64,000 nt of DNA from Neoechinorhynchus agilis (Eukaryota > Acanthocephala): positions 4,092,001 to 4,156,000 of the forward strand of contig CM121341.1 in NCBI GenBank assembly GCA_051530055.1, given 5' to 3'. Position numbers and translations under genes: made by a program. Below are positions 20,358 through 32,388 of this stretch, piece by piece; the first letter of the stretch is position 1, and every line of letters starts with the position of its first letter. The notes under the pieces were generated by a model. It saw only the letters and a list, made by a program, of their open reading frames with translations, did not search any database and was not told the DNA's origin.

Positions 20358-22345
20358 ATGAGCAAAAAATCGAGACACATAGCTAAGCAGTTTGACAGAT
20401 GTCTTGAAGTAATGAGAGAACGTGTGGGCTTAGAGTATTGTCAAATCTTGGAATTCGTTTTGACAGAAAGCAAGAGTATTAAAGAAAAGAATATCTACAT
20501 TCGACACAATCGAAAACTTACTGCCTTGACTAACAATCGTATATATATCGCTTCAGATCACAAGGATGATGTTTATAACATTTCCTATAACGAAGAGGAT
20601 TCTCGAAGGAGCAATCACCCTAAAAAAGTACAATACCTTACGAATAATGAAAGTTGACAAAGGTTATGGTTTTTGCATTGTCAATCAACATCAGTTTTCT
20701 TATCTGGGAGAAGAAATACTCAAAGGGCATGAATTCAAACGACTCGACAACTGTCCAACAGTTAAGCGTGAAAAGGAACTTAACGAGCTCATGCTCAGAT
20801 TGATGAAACAGAAGCTCATGCCTGAGACAAACTATATAAATTTGAGATCAGTGAATGCGAGGACACCCAGGATGTATTTCTTGGCAAAAGTACATAAGTC
20901 ACCATTGAAAGTGAGACCTATCGTAGCTGCACATTCATCCTATAATTACAAATTAGCGCAACTGATCGCAGGGTTTCCTAAAACATGGCTACCGGAGTCA
21001 AACAACGTGGTCATATCTGGAGTAGATTTTATCAATCGGCTAAACAGGAAGTCAATTTATGATTCGTGCATTATGATCTCAGCGGATGTAGTATCCCTCT
21101 TCACAAGAATACCAGTGGAAGATGCCATTGAACTTGCTATCCCACTACTAATGGAGAGTAGCAGTCAGTGGAATCTGTCAGCGGCCAACTGGCGAAAGTT
21201 CTCTTTTGTACGAAATTCTCTTATTTCGAATTTGAAGGACAGAACTTCGATCAGGTTGATGGCCTAGCAATGGGAAGTCCACTTTCTCCGGCCCTAGCTG
21301 AGCTGTATATGAGACACTGGGAAGACTCAAATCTATCTAAACTGACAGGGATACAATTTTGGTGTCGTTATGTGGATGACACCTTTATCATATTAGACCA
21401 AAACGAATGCACCGTTACTCGACTACAACAGGAGCTAAATGAAAGAGATCCCAACATACAATGGACATGTGAAAGGGAGGATTGTGGAGTTTTACCATTT
21501 TTGGATATGAAAGTTAGTAGGAACCAGGATTGTACATTCTCAACTGCGGTCTGCATCAAACATGGTGTGTCATCTCAAATAGTACCTTGGGTTTCAGCCG
21601 CGTTAATATAAGATATCGAGAGTTCGATCACTGGTTAACCGAGCATACAGATATTGCTCGAATGCGTATTACCTAAATGATGAACTAGATCGATTATGGA
21701 ATGTGTTCAAAAAAGCAGGCTATCCAAGAAAACTATTATTATGGACATGGAAAAATGTCCAGCAAACTATCCGACGGCCACCCCCCACAAAAGATCGGGA
21801 TATCGTTCCTTCAACGAATGCAGACACCCGATATATTGAAGTTCCATATATTAACGAGAATTGGAACTGTAATATTGAAACCTTGGTCAAACGACTCGAT
21901 GGGAAGAAGGAGTGTGTTCTATATTGCAAGAAGGGACAGACAATGTACAGCATGTTGCAACCTAAAAGAACAGTTGATGGTGCAACAGAGTGTGTTTATA
22001 AAATCCCCTGCAGGGATTGTGATCAATCGTATGTAGGACGAACAATCTCAAGAGGCGTCTTGTTGAACACCGGAGAGCTGTCTCCAAACAAATGGATACG
22101 AAGTCCGCGATTGTACATCATACGATTGAGAGTGGACACCAAATCGATTTTGGAGCAACTGAGGTTCTCGCAGAGTGTAGAAACCGACGGGATAGAACGA
22201 CGGTGGATGCGATGTTTATCCAAAGGGCGATTACACACTCCGCCTACGCGTTCCGCCAGATATCGTTCCAAAAGGACATAGGATTTGTGACTGATACATT
22301 TTAGATAGTCTGAAGACGGCCTACGCTAAGGCCGAAAATTCACAA
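20358..22345 (+). mobile_element. Penelope-like retroelement, near full length, broken
   Basis: The most complete Penelope-like copy. N-terminal part at 20358-20750. RT blocks: PRMYFLAKVHK (about 20865), VRPIVAAHSSYNYKLAQLIA (about 20910), ADVVSLFTRIPVEDAI (about 21085), GLAMGSPLSPALAELYMRHW (about 21262), RYVDDTFIIL (about 21368). Then the GIY-YIG endonuclease CVYKIPCRDCDQSYVGRT (about 21992) and the conserved end RRDRTTVDAM (about 22190). After the stop comes ctgaaga, a ggcc/ggcc stem and gaaa (22312-22337), a hammerhead-like core. The frame is broken in a few places, so it looks recently dead. Confidence 0.85.
22306..22345 (+). ncRNA. Hammerhead-ribozyme-like core at Penelope 3' end
   Basis: ctgaaga (consensus CUGANGA) is followed by a stem of about four pairs (ggcc...ggcc) and gaaa, the two conserved halves of the hammerhead core around stem II. 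Penelope-like elements are known to carry hammerhead ribozymes near their ends. The third helix and cleavage site are not obvious here, so activity is uncertain. Confidence 0.45.
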
Positions 22346-22439
22346 TAAAATCGAATTTCTTAGTTCTTATTTTCTTCACCACATTTTATGTATCAGAAGT
22401 ATGTCGCATTCTCTTAGTTCGGGCTTCAGTTGTGATAGG

Positions 22440-24660
22440 GCTGTCGACCCCCCCCCTGCGTTCCACTGCACTGGGTCAAGTATCGATCGGCGCGGAATTA
22501 AAATCTACACATTATAACGTTGCAAACATATCGATCGGCGTTATGAGTATATAAATGAAAACGGCATGTGTGGGTTAATGAATAACAGTACCAATATTGG
22601 AATTGAACAGTTGGGTATTAGGAATATGACACCTAATGGATATTTACCGAATCAAAATTTGAACTTAGCGAATAATTCGTTTTAAAATCTCCAGCGTCAA
22701 AGGAGATTTACGACGGGCGACAAGGTGTTGCAAACCATTATAGGGGCCCAGTGGCCGTGCACCGGTGCTGGAAGGGATGGGGGTCAGGTTTTGAGGTTGC
22801 CCATCGGCACCAAAGTGGGTTGGCCCTGTTCCTTCGAGTGCGGCTGAGCGCCTCCGTTGTGTGCAAGTCAGCCGAAAGGCTCCAAAGGAATATAGCCATG
22901 AGGCCAATAAAGAAGATGTCACAAGACCAACTAGTGTATGAGGCCATTGATAATAAATAAAAATAACCATTATAAATCAGCAACAACAACTATTGGAGCA
23001 GTTGTTGACGAAGGACGATCCTAAGGGAGTGGCGAAAGAAGGATAATGCTAGAGCAGCGATTTTCCGCTCCTTTCAGGAGCAAAAAAAGAGTTGGCGAAA
23101 CTACAAGCAGCAGTTGGGCTTTCATTTTGCGGCACAAAGTGTCTGTAGTCATGTAATGACGAGCGGCGATATGTCTCTCTTTTGGGTTGGTCCGACAACG
23201 TATCAATTGATGAGTACACTTATAAAATAATAGGGCTATTTTGCTGCATGTTTTGTAAAAACGGTCAGTCGTATGCTTCCTGGATCGCGAATTTATGGGG
23301 AAAAGCTCGATCGTGCGAATTTTTCAATAAATCGATCAGTTCGGAAAAAGAAGCACAAATGGTTATGAGAACGCCGCACGATGAAGTCAGAAACAAGATT
23401 CTCCAATTGACAGCACCTTCCTTGAGCGACGTGATCAAAATATGTGATACTTTCGAAATGTTGAAGTCATGGAAGGAAAGGTGCGTAAGTCGAGAACCCC
23501 TGACCGATTCAGCCGAAGGGCAGCAATATACAACCAAGACAGGGCACCTCGAACTGGACGAGATTCCACAGCGAGGAAATAAACTCTATCAGAAAGTAAA
23601 TTATTCGAAGGGACGTTGTGGAAGATGCGGACTCCAACACTATCAACAGAACTGTCCAGCTAGAAACAAAAAGTGTTTCAAGTGCCAGCGTCTGAGCCAT
23701 TTCCGATCATGTTGTCGATCGTGGAATCCTATAGATCAACTGGGAGAGCTGAACGCGATATCGGATGTACACAATACAGCAAAAGGACAGGATCATATTC
23801 CCAAACTAGATGTCAAAATAAATCGAAAAACAATCACAATGGAATATGATACATGGGCGCCAGTGTGTCCGTATTGACCATGATGGATTGGCGTACGATA
23901 GGACAGCCGACCTTGACTCCTGTAGACGTATAATGGCAAACGTTTGGATACACTGGGGAAATGCAACATCGATGCGATTTTGAGAGCAAGAAAAAAGCGA
24001 TTGGAACTCATGGTAGTGCGAAACGGCAAGTACAGCTTATTCGGGCGCCCTTGGATTAATGCTTTCGAAATTCCATGGCCGAGTAGGTTGGAACATGCGG
24101 AGATTCCGTCATTCCCTCAATCGTACAGCTATTAATGAAACAACCCGTTTTTTGGCTGTTCGGCCGCTCCGGTTAACAATACAGAAACATCATTAGCGAT
24201 CGAGTCAAATGCAACACCAAGAAGATGGACTAGTAGGCGAATTCCGCCGGCGAAGTTAATAAAAAGCGTTCTGTATAGACTTAATGAAGGCAATCCAGGT
24301 CGAGACACCATCTTTTGCGGCCAGTCTCGATCCGTTTATCGCTCGAATCGTATAATCATACTGACTCAATATAGTAGTCCATCGTACCAGCCTCCGGCTC
24401 ATTATCTTAGATAATTCTCGTTTGTTGCCAAAAATATATTCCAGAGGCTTGTGATCAGTTTCCAATCGGAATCGTGTGCCAAATAAATACATGTGAAACC
24501 TTTTCAGTGCTAAAATAACGGCAAGTGCCTCAGCGTAGACCGTATCAGAGGTATGATTCCAAAAAAGAAAGGAAAAGAGAAAATGTGATGCGGGTCAAGT
24601 ATCGATCGGTTGAACATATATCGATCGGCGTCATATAAAACTCAGCATTAATCATTCTGT
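22440..24660. mobile_element. Ty3/gypsy LTR retrotransposon fossil
   Basis: The plus strand at 23182-23877 encodes a Gag-type segment ending in two zinc-knuckle-like clusters (CGRCGLQHYQQNC and CFKCQRLSHFRSCC), followed by the start of an aspartic-protease region. The minus strand at 24250-24545 encodes an RNase H segment with FRLETDHKPLEYIFGNK, typical of Ty3/gypsy Pol. The parts lie on opposite strands, so at least two pieces or an inversion are involved. Short related blocks (gtcaagtatcgatcgg) occur at about 22475 and 24595, possibly from long terminal repeats. It is an old, broken fossil. Confidence 0.7.
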
Positions 24661-24859
24661 CTGGATAAACTTACTACAAGGCTTATCGAAGACGTTTCAA
24701 AAAAATAACTGACGATGATTATTATTTAATTTTTAATTGTGTGTTTCAGGCTCGATTTATCGGGTACAAACTGAACGGTATTGCTATTAAAGGATACAAT
24801 AGTATCGAATTTAAACTGATGAGAAACTAATTGCGGTCATAATGTAGTACATTTTAACT

Positions 24860-25365
24860 AGAAAATTAATCGGAAAAACCGATGTCTCCAATAATTTCAG
24901 AATATTACTCACGTGCTTTGAGGCGCTAAGACGCCGTTATGAACGTAAAGAATTTTCCACCATCGCCAAAGTCGCTCGATTCATCGGAGAACAAAACAGA
25001 ACGACGCGAGGAACGCGGATGCAGCGCAATAGAAAGCGGACGGCGATTTGGAAGATACGAAAAAACGACAGAATTCAGGTCCGTTTAATTATTCGGCAGT
25101 CGTTTAAATTTTTTAGTTGTCATTTTTTAATCGAACAACAAATTCGGGAAAATTAAGCATGAAAACTGTTTGCTCGAAGTCTTCTCAAATTCCCAGCGAT
25201 TTTATTCGTTTTCGTTGGTGTTATGTAAAAAAAGATCATTATTGAACGGACGGACAGTTCATCGGAATGAAAATCTACAATCGATTTTTAAGCTTATCAA
25301 CATATAAAAATCTTTTTTTAATTAGAAGGATTGATTGGTGCCGTAAATAGAAACGTTAAAACTGA
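24860..25365 (+). repeat. Dispersed repeat R600, copy 3
   Basis: Matches copy 1 from about 5612 onward (cggaaaaaccgatgtctcc) and, unlike copy 2, continues past attcccagcgattttattcg, so copies 1 and 3 share the full 3' end. A weaker echo (cagtagaaacgttaaaa) appears at 26490. No coding function is visible. Confidence 0.85.
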
Positions 25366-26820
25366 TTGCGTTAAAAAATGTAACAAAATCGAATCGCTGA
25401 GAGTGGCAAACAAATTCAGATCAGACGTCTTTGTCCTCTTTCATCCAACTCATTATAATCTCGAATGATGGCGGCAATACAACTATAAAATCATTTCATT
25501 CGGTCCATGCGAGTCCTGCTCCTGCCAAAGTCATAAGCAACTCCGATCCATTGTCATAAAAGACACTCACGGCGCAAAGATGCCGGGATTGTGTGGTATC
25601 GAATAAAAACGTTCATCAACTCATTAATTTACTTCGGTATCATTAATAATATTCTTCTTTGAGTTAATGTTCATCGATCAGAAATTTATGTCATAGCAAT
25701 CGAAACGCAATTAAATTCTTTACTTTCATTTAGTAGTTTTGCCACCTCTTGGATTTAAATTCACTAATTTATTTCCTCGATATTTCGTCGGATAATTCAG
25801 ACATTTTCTTAAGGTTTGTAAGTTACGAGCTTTTCGAAATTCAGAACACCGAAATATGTACTAAACAAATTTTTTATCCGTTTTAAGAGACAGGCTTTAT
25901 GGTTCCTTTCTAAAAAAAGTTTAATCGCTTTGAGGGATTACACCGACGATTAACAATAAGAACGCAAAAGGGGAAACAATCGTAAGTGGAGCAACTAAAG
26001 GAGGTCCAGACAATAAAAGAAGATTTAATAATTTGGGAATTAAATCTCCCAGTAACGCTAACTCTAAAAGGGTATTTTCGATAAAATTTAAATTATCGAA
26101 CTTCGTGTTAAGTAGGAATGAAAAGATCCCTTTTTGACTTTACTCGTAAATTCCCAAAAAAAATTGAGTTGTTTTCAATTGTATGACTCAATGCTCCTGT
26201 GAAATACGGTGATATCTTTTAGAGGTATGCTTTTTAGAATAAAACGGAATTCTCCTGTCGAATTAACTTTCAAACGGACGACTTTTGATGTCCACGTCGA
26301 TTTCGCCAAACATTGAAAGATACCCGCAACTCCAAAGTCTCACAGAAAACGAATGTAACGATCGAAAACGGATAGCGACTTGGAAGGTGCTGTTTCGGTT
26401 TCTTCACTTAACTCAGTTCGTAACTCCCAACTGAATCGCAAATAAACAAAAAACGATTTTTCAATCAGATGGATCGATTGAGGCCGTCAGTAGAAACGTT
26501 AAAAATAATTGCGTATAGAATCCAATAACGCAATCACTCGGGTTTCTCATGCCTCCGATCGATCGGCTTCACATTTTTCGTCTCAAACAGATTAATTAAT
26601 TTCGGTCATTGTCACATGTAAGAATGATCCGCTCTTTTACCTGAGACGCTCCTTTGCGATGAGCCATTAACCTACACTGCGATTATTTTATGCAGTGAAA
26701 ACGGGTTAAAGTTATAGTGGAGGTTCCGCTTAAGCCACATTCGAACGTGTGAAACTTTTACTTTTTTGCACCTAAATTCAGCAAATCTGCGTACTTCACT
26801 AATCCTTCGATTGGGCATTC
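25366..26820. other. Unassigned A+T-rich interval
   Basis: No gene or known element recognised, apart from a faint echo of the R600 3' end at 26460-26510. Frames are short on both strands. Confidence 0.4.
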
Positions 26821-26829
26821 GATTCAATC

Positions 26830-28080
26830 GATCTTTTTAAATTTTGTTAGAAACAGTGAACAATCGCAGTTTTGAGCAAAGAAAATCAATGGTTCAGCTT
26901 TTGTAGACTTGAGTTCATTCACAGTATTCATGGCATGACTAAGAGAATTGCGTGCACTTCGACGTGTCGTCAGTACCTTCCGCCTGATTGCCGAGACCAT
27001 GGCGTCCCGACGGTTCCACGGTCGTTCCGCAACGGCAGCGAATCGGTACCCCAAGTCGCAGGGACACTGCAATCCTTACTGTCTCGTCGGAGGGTACCCA
27101 CAGAAGCGATTCGGAGAGCGTTGAGCCAAGCACCGGATTCTCTTGTGGAGACGTCCGTCAATCGAGTTCGGTTCACCAGGTCACGAGAATCTGAAATTAA
27201 AGAGTTATGAATTCTCGCTGCCAGGGGTAAAGTCCTTAACTGATTGTTTGCAACCTCTGACGGGTACTTGCTCGCTGCCTGAATCTCCACACCAAAGATT
27301 AAGCGCCTCCACATAATCTTCATCCATAGTGTAATTCTCGCCAAGAACGGATTTAACTATTTTTTGAGGCTTGCTTTATACGATCGCAAATAAGTTGGCA
27401 GAGAAATATCGGCTGCATTTCGGCTAACTAAACAGCCGGATGACACAGGCAAGGACGCTTGCAGCCAGGCTTTAACCGTCTCGTCTAATTTTGCCAGCTT
27501 ATCCTTATGTCTAGAAACGGTGCTGTGTACAGCTTAACCCCACCAAAACCACCACCAAAAAAACAAAAAACACCCACCACCCCCACCCCCCCAAACACAC
27601 CCCCCCCCACAAACACACCCCAACACCACACCAAATACAGCAGTTTTGGGAATGAAGAGGGTGTTCTTGATCAGGAACAGAGCTTCGTGTGAAGATAATT
27701 CATCAATCCGTTCGCACAGCACCGAAAGTTGCGGTTGAAGATCGGCAATCTCTGCTTCGACATTAGAAATAAAAATGCAACTTTTTAGAAGACTCAACCG
27801 GCCTAGAGTGGTCAATTCTATCCCGGGGGCGAGGTTTTGTAAATCTTTCACGATAGTTTGCCTAGGCACCTCGCCAATTTTCGCCGTCTCCTTCACGAGT
27901 GTCTCCCAATCGCGCAGTACAACAGAGGGGTTACCTCCGGACGTAGCATCGTCCAAGTACCAGCCGTTAAAGCTGGATTGGAGAGAGTGCGCGACGGGAT
28001 TGACTGCGAGTGAGAAGGCTTTCTGACCACAAAATGTGGTTGTTGAACGACACGGGAGTTGAAGTCCCGTGGACATTAGC
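26830..28080 (-). mobile_element. Unclassified retroelement: RT plus C-terminal domain, copy B
   Basis: The minus strand has RT text at 28030-27630: FSLAVNPVAHSLQSSFNGWY, then the active site YLDDATSGG, then ELTTLGRLSLL and HEALFLIKN. It continues at 27344-26870 with the C-terminal module ESGAWLNALRIASVGTL, VRIAVSLRLG and CRCGTTVEPSGRHGL. This order is typical of an invertebrate retroelement group with a YLDD active site that I cannot name precisely. A C-rich simple repeat (27537-27641) interrupts it. Partial and broken. Confidence 0.7.
27537..27641 (+). repeat. C/A-rich low-complexity tract
   Basis: About 105 bp made almost only of C and A, with several runs of C. It is unlike its surroundings and interrupts a retroelement reading frame. 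It may be a real simple-sequence expansion or an assembly artefact; the minus strand would be G-rich. Confidence 0.85.
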
Positions 28081-28750
28081 GAAATGCTTTTGGTGCGTGA
28101 TCTTTAACTACTTCTAGCAAATCTGATCGGTGAACTGTGTTCAATACGTTTTCAGAAGAAATTGTTTGTAACGTTTTCACAGCCATGCTTTCAATGATAT
28201 CATTTCATAGATGCATTTAGTATAAACGGAATCGTCTGGAATATTTACGGATCTCATCGCCCTGTGTTGCAGTCGTTTTTCGTCATTTGCTGGTTCAATT
28301 CGTCTACCATATTCTCTATGTGAAATTCACCGAGAAATCCTCGAAGGTTGGATCCATGTCGGAACCACATTTCAGTTCACGAATTAAGGTTGTAATAAGA
28401 TTGTATAGAAGTTTCGTTACTGCCTTCTTCGATCTCTATTTAACAAAATTGTTGTTCAGGTGCTAATAAAAGCGATTGACGTATAGAACGAGAAATCTGA
28501 TTTCTGATAAGGAGTCCTTCACTTCCCTAAAAAGCTTCTTCTAAATCCAGCGTCTTTCGAAAACCACCATTTAATATATCAAAGTAGAACGGCATAAGGC
28601 TATCAATATTACCCATTTTCGGGATAGTTTGGAAACTGATTATTTTTATTTTGACGCTTCTAATTTGAGTTGCTACGTATAAAACGAACAGAATTTGTCG
28701 AAAGTTAGACGCATCATTGACAATATCGAAATTTACCGATAGTGATCATT
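28081..28750. other. Unassigned interval
   Basis: No gene recognised. It could be worn upstream sequence of the retroelement at 26830-28080, but no RT block is legible. Confidence 0.35.
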
Positions 28751-30095
28751 TACAAATAAAGCTTTTCTATCCATTTCAACGACAAATAGTGGTTAATTGC
28801 TTTGATTATTCTATAATAGGAGTCCAATTTTTAGGTCGAATAGTTGCGATAGATGAACAATGTTCCCAAGCGCTGCCTTTGAGAGACGTGGATAACAGTT
28901 CGCTTTGTTCCGAGCTCGAAAAACAGCCATAGATTACATATAAAACTTTCAATAGTCCTTATTTACTGGCTTTTGTAAAATGCCCTAATTCAATGAATCC
29001 GAAATAAACAAATCAAGTTCGTAAAATCAAGTAATGAAATACTGTTGCGGGCAAACGCATTCAAATCTTACGAATCGACAAGTTTTCCGAACTGGGAAAA
29101 GTGTATGATAGTGCTTTAGAAGCTTGAGTTATCTTTTGTGAGGAAGTGAACTATCTAATTAGACTTGAAGGAGTTACGGCTCTTTGTTCTTTTGAACGTG
29201 ATTTGGATAACCTAAAAGATAAGAAAGGTATCACTGGTAATGAAGGTCGGAGTTACGCTTGTGTTGAAATATTCACGTTCCTATAGCAGAAGACTTTCCT
29301 CCCAAAGGTTTCATTCCAAACTGCCTTACAAACTCGTATTTTTTCTGCCAAAACCAAAAACTAAATAAAGTTGTACTGGATTTGATTTAAAACACAAATG
29401 TTTTAGTTCCACAAGCAATTTTCAAACGCACTTGATTGTAAACAAGCGTTAAACATTGTTGACAAGAGCGTTCTCCATATTTAGAGAAGTCGATGAGAAA
29501 GGTAACCAGTTTGCTCCGATTTAATTCGGGATACATTCAAGGGAGTTGCATTACTTTTGGTATATTGCCATCTACAGTCACCATGAACGTAATCTATCAT
29601 TTTCTACTCGTATGGACATTCTTTGTCTTTGCCAATCGCTGTATGAGCTTCGACTCAAAAATATTTGGATGGATAAATATCGATGAAAGCTCTGAACAAT
29701 TCCCTGAGTGGTTCGTTGGCAAACATTTGGTCAAAACAGAAAAACAGCTTGAAGATGGGTCAAAAGAAGAGATGCAAGTTTCCATCAAACCGAAAAATGA
29801 CACCGTCGCCGTTACAGAAACGAATACTACCGAAATTATCGAAGGATCTCGCAAAAGAAATCTAACGAAGAACATGGATATCTCGACTGAAGGAACAACT
29901 ACCGTTAAAGGTAAGAAAAAGAAAATTAACAGGGATAAAAATATGGATTTCGCCAAACAGCAAGATTAGTGTCGAGCAACAGCATAGATTTATTCGTTCA
30001 TCGTAGTTAGCATAGAGTTATATAATCTTTTATTTGTTGACAAGGGGTTAAAGGTAAATTATTGATAGAGTTCATTTAGGCAAAATGTTAAGAAT
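28751..30095 (+). repeat. Segmental duplication, copy 3
   Basis: Matches 14915-16259 nearly base for base, including all non-coding sequence before the secreted-protein gene, then diverges abruptly after gttaagaat. High identity across non-coding DNA shows recent copying or ongoing conversion. Confidence 0.95.
29583..29969 (+). CDS. Small secreted protein, copy 3
   Basis: The predicted 128-residue protein looks identical to copy 2. It has a signal peptide, N-glycosylation-type sites and a basic KGKKKKINRDK segment. The same longer upstream frame exists (from 29493), but the signal peptide supports the internal start. The 3' flank is shared only to 30095. Confidence 0.7.
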   Translation: MNVIYHFLLVWTFFVFANRCMSFDSKIFGWINIDESSEQFPEWFVGKHLVKTEKQLEDGSKEEMQVSIKPKNDTVAVTETNTTEIIEGSRKRNLTKNMDISTEGTTTVKGKKKKINRDKNMDFAKQQD

Positions 30096-30496
30096 CCAAA
30101 TGAACGATCGTCATTTTTCAGTTAATTTCCTTATTTAAAAATGAGAAACATGAACATTTCGCATTTACATCAAATAAAAGACCAAGAATAGAAAAAGAGG
30201 ATTTGCATTGAAAGCAGCGAGTATTCAAAAAAAATTAAAGTAAAATAACTAAAGATTATCGATTGATCCCTCCTTTTTGTGGAAATAAATGTAGAAAACA
30301 TGTCTTGAAATCCAATTTGTAAAGTTGAACCAAATGATATTTAAAAATTCGAACACTAATCAATTTTAAAAACGAAGAAAACTGTTGGGATTTTCTGGAG
30401 CAATAAAAATCAAATGAACAGCTTTCGGGATATTCGATACTTTCTGATCCATGAACTTAAAAAAGAATTTCTTTGAGAATTACATTCGGGGGAATC

Positions 30497-30640
30497 TAAT
30501 TTTGGTCTTCGATGAGCTGTCACCACCCCGAGAATTAAACATTAATTATTGAATAGAGGGAATTCAGGTTCCGAAATATTTAATTCAATAATTAATGTTT
30601 AATTCTCGGGGTGGTGACAGCTCACCGAAGACCAAAATTA
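30497..30640. repeat. Foldback palindrome 2
   Basis: The arm at about 30497-30554 is repeated as its reverse complement at about 30583-30640 with very few mismatches, around a 28-bp spacer. No hammerhead core is seen. It lies in non-coding sequence upstream of the SmG gene. Confidence 0.95.
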
Positions 30641-30711
30641 AAAAAAAAATTAAGAAAATTCGAACAGATTGTAAATTGTTGAAAAGATAATTCATTGTTA
30701 TTTGTTGATAG

Positions 30712-30850
30712 GAGAGATAAATGAAATTAAGATTTTATTGGATATTTCGATCCACTATTTCGGATCTTCTTCAGCGATTGTTTGCAAGTAAGAAGATGTG
30801 AGATAGTGGATCGAAATATCCAATAAAAATCTTAATTTCATTTATCTCTC
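30712..30850. repeat. Foldback palindrome 3 with hammerhead-like core
   Basis: Arms of about 47 bp at 30712-30758 and 30803-30850. On the minus strand the left half reads ctgaagaagatcc, then ggatcgaaa, a hammerhead-like core with stem II gatcc/ggatc. The motif agattgtaaattgt occurs on both sides (30666-30679 and 30851-30864), a possible target-site duplication. It is an insertion of a small foldback element near the SmG promoter. Confidence 0.8.
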
Positions 30851-31094
30851 AGATTGTAAATTGTGATCATAACCCGGGATTAAAGCTTAGAAAACTCACA
30901 AGCAATGACTAATGAAGCTTTTCGAAATATTCCAATAGATTATTTCCTATCCGATTGTAGCTCCAATGAATGGAAACTGTCTTCTCTCGTTTCGTCAGTC
31001 ATTGTAACTTACGGACATTTTTAATAATTTCTTCCGTTTTTTGTTTCCGCCTTGGCCACCCAATCAGTAGTTTATTTAAATAAAAAAATTCAAA

Positions 31095-31340
31095 ATGTCC
31101 AAAGCAAGTCCCCCGGACCTTAAAAAGTTGATGGATAAGACGTGTCTTCTTAAACTTAACGCCAATCGAGTGGTTCAAGGAGTTCTACGCGGATTCGATC
31201 CGTTCATGAACGTTGTTGTTGACGGTTGTCTTGAAGTTATTGACTATGGTGGACCGGATCCAAAATTCGCTAAGATAGGAAATGTTTGTATTCGGGGAAA
31301 CAGTATCGTTATGATCGAAGCACTCGAGCGAGTTAGTTAA
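31095..31340 (+). CDS. SNRPG: Small nuclear ribonucleoprotein G (SmG)
   Basis: An 81-residue Sm protein and a member of the seven-protein Sm ring on spliceosomal U1, U2, U4 and U5 snRNAs. The Sm1 motif shows [19 protein letters not shown] and the Sm2 part shows [17 protein letters not shown], with the C-terminal segment usual for SmG. Length equals the usual 75-80 residues. Single exon; the start is the only ATG before the conserved [17 protein letters not shown] block. It is the first gene of the island of conserved host genes. No odd residues seen. Confidence 0.95.
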   Translation: MSKASPPDLKKLMDKTCLLKLNANRVVQGVLRGFDPFMNVVVDGCLEVIDYGGPDPKFAKIGNVCIRGNSIVMIEALERVS

Positions 31341-32388
31341 AACATTAAAAAATATTTTCGGTGAAACTTTAAAATGGTCATAACCTTTATGCTCCTTTTT
31401 TGTTCATCAAACTAATATCATATTGTTTTTTTATTACACGAAAAATCTTGCTTTTGGGCTATAAACTTGTCAGAAAAAAATCCTCTCATTTAAAAAAAAG
31501 ATTCAGGAGAAAACGGATGAAAATATTTGAACAATCGGCCTACTTTTGATCAATTTTAATTGAAACTTTTCTTGTTTCTCATTTTTTTATTCTTTTCCTC
31601 ATTAATTTTTCATAAATGATTTCACTTTTATGAAGTCAATCGATAAGAAATCAGATATTTTTGAAGATTATTTTTTGAATTATCAGTACTTTGAACTTAA
31701 TTCCAAATTTACTAAAGGATTCGAATTAAGCAACAATTTTGAAACCTTAATTAAGTCGTGACTGAAGCACTCGCATTTTAAAACAGTTTGCTATGATTTC
31801 TTATTTGTGAATGTATTTATGATTGGTTTTTGTAAAACAAGATTTATACATTATTGAACTCATCATTTCCTCCTCCGATGGGTTATATCGTCCAATCGGT
31901 TCCTCGCAGTACAACGAAGGAAGAGAAAAACCGCGGCTCCACTGAACATTATTTTTCAAAATTTGGAAACTTTTATAATCGCTTATAATTCCCGTTTCGT
32001 AGATTTAATATTTCAAATTTATTCTTTGTTTTGTCAAATAAATTTCAACGATCGATTTTAGCTGCATCAATATACGACGAAAAGCATTTTGCGACTTAAT
32101 TTTCACAACATGATCAAAATTCGAAATTTACCAAAAACGTTCAATTTTGCCATCAGACCGCAGTCAGTTTAATTATCTTTAAGCTGATTTTCCCAAATAC
32201 TAATTAAAATAAAAAATGAATCTATACGTTTGTATTGACACAACAAAATGCTTTCGCCGCAGGGTGTAAAAAGTAATTAGCACGCTATTGGCTGCAGCAA
32301 TTGAAGGCTGTAAAAACGGTAAGAACTGAATGCACGAATACTAGTACTATTGAATAACAGTGCGAAGTAATCATTGCAGTAACCTTCA
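31341..32388. other. Intergenic region
   Basis: A+T-rich, no gene or repeat I can support. It carries the 3' flank of SmG and the presumed promoter of the first kinase. Confidence 0.5.

Noticed and set aside
22690-22960. G+C-rich block before the gypsy fossil as a gene
   Set aside because: Short frames only and no motif; more likely worn element sequence.
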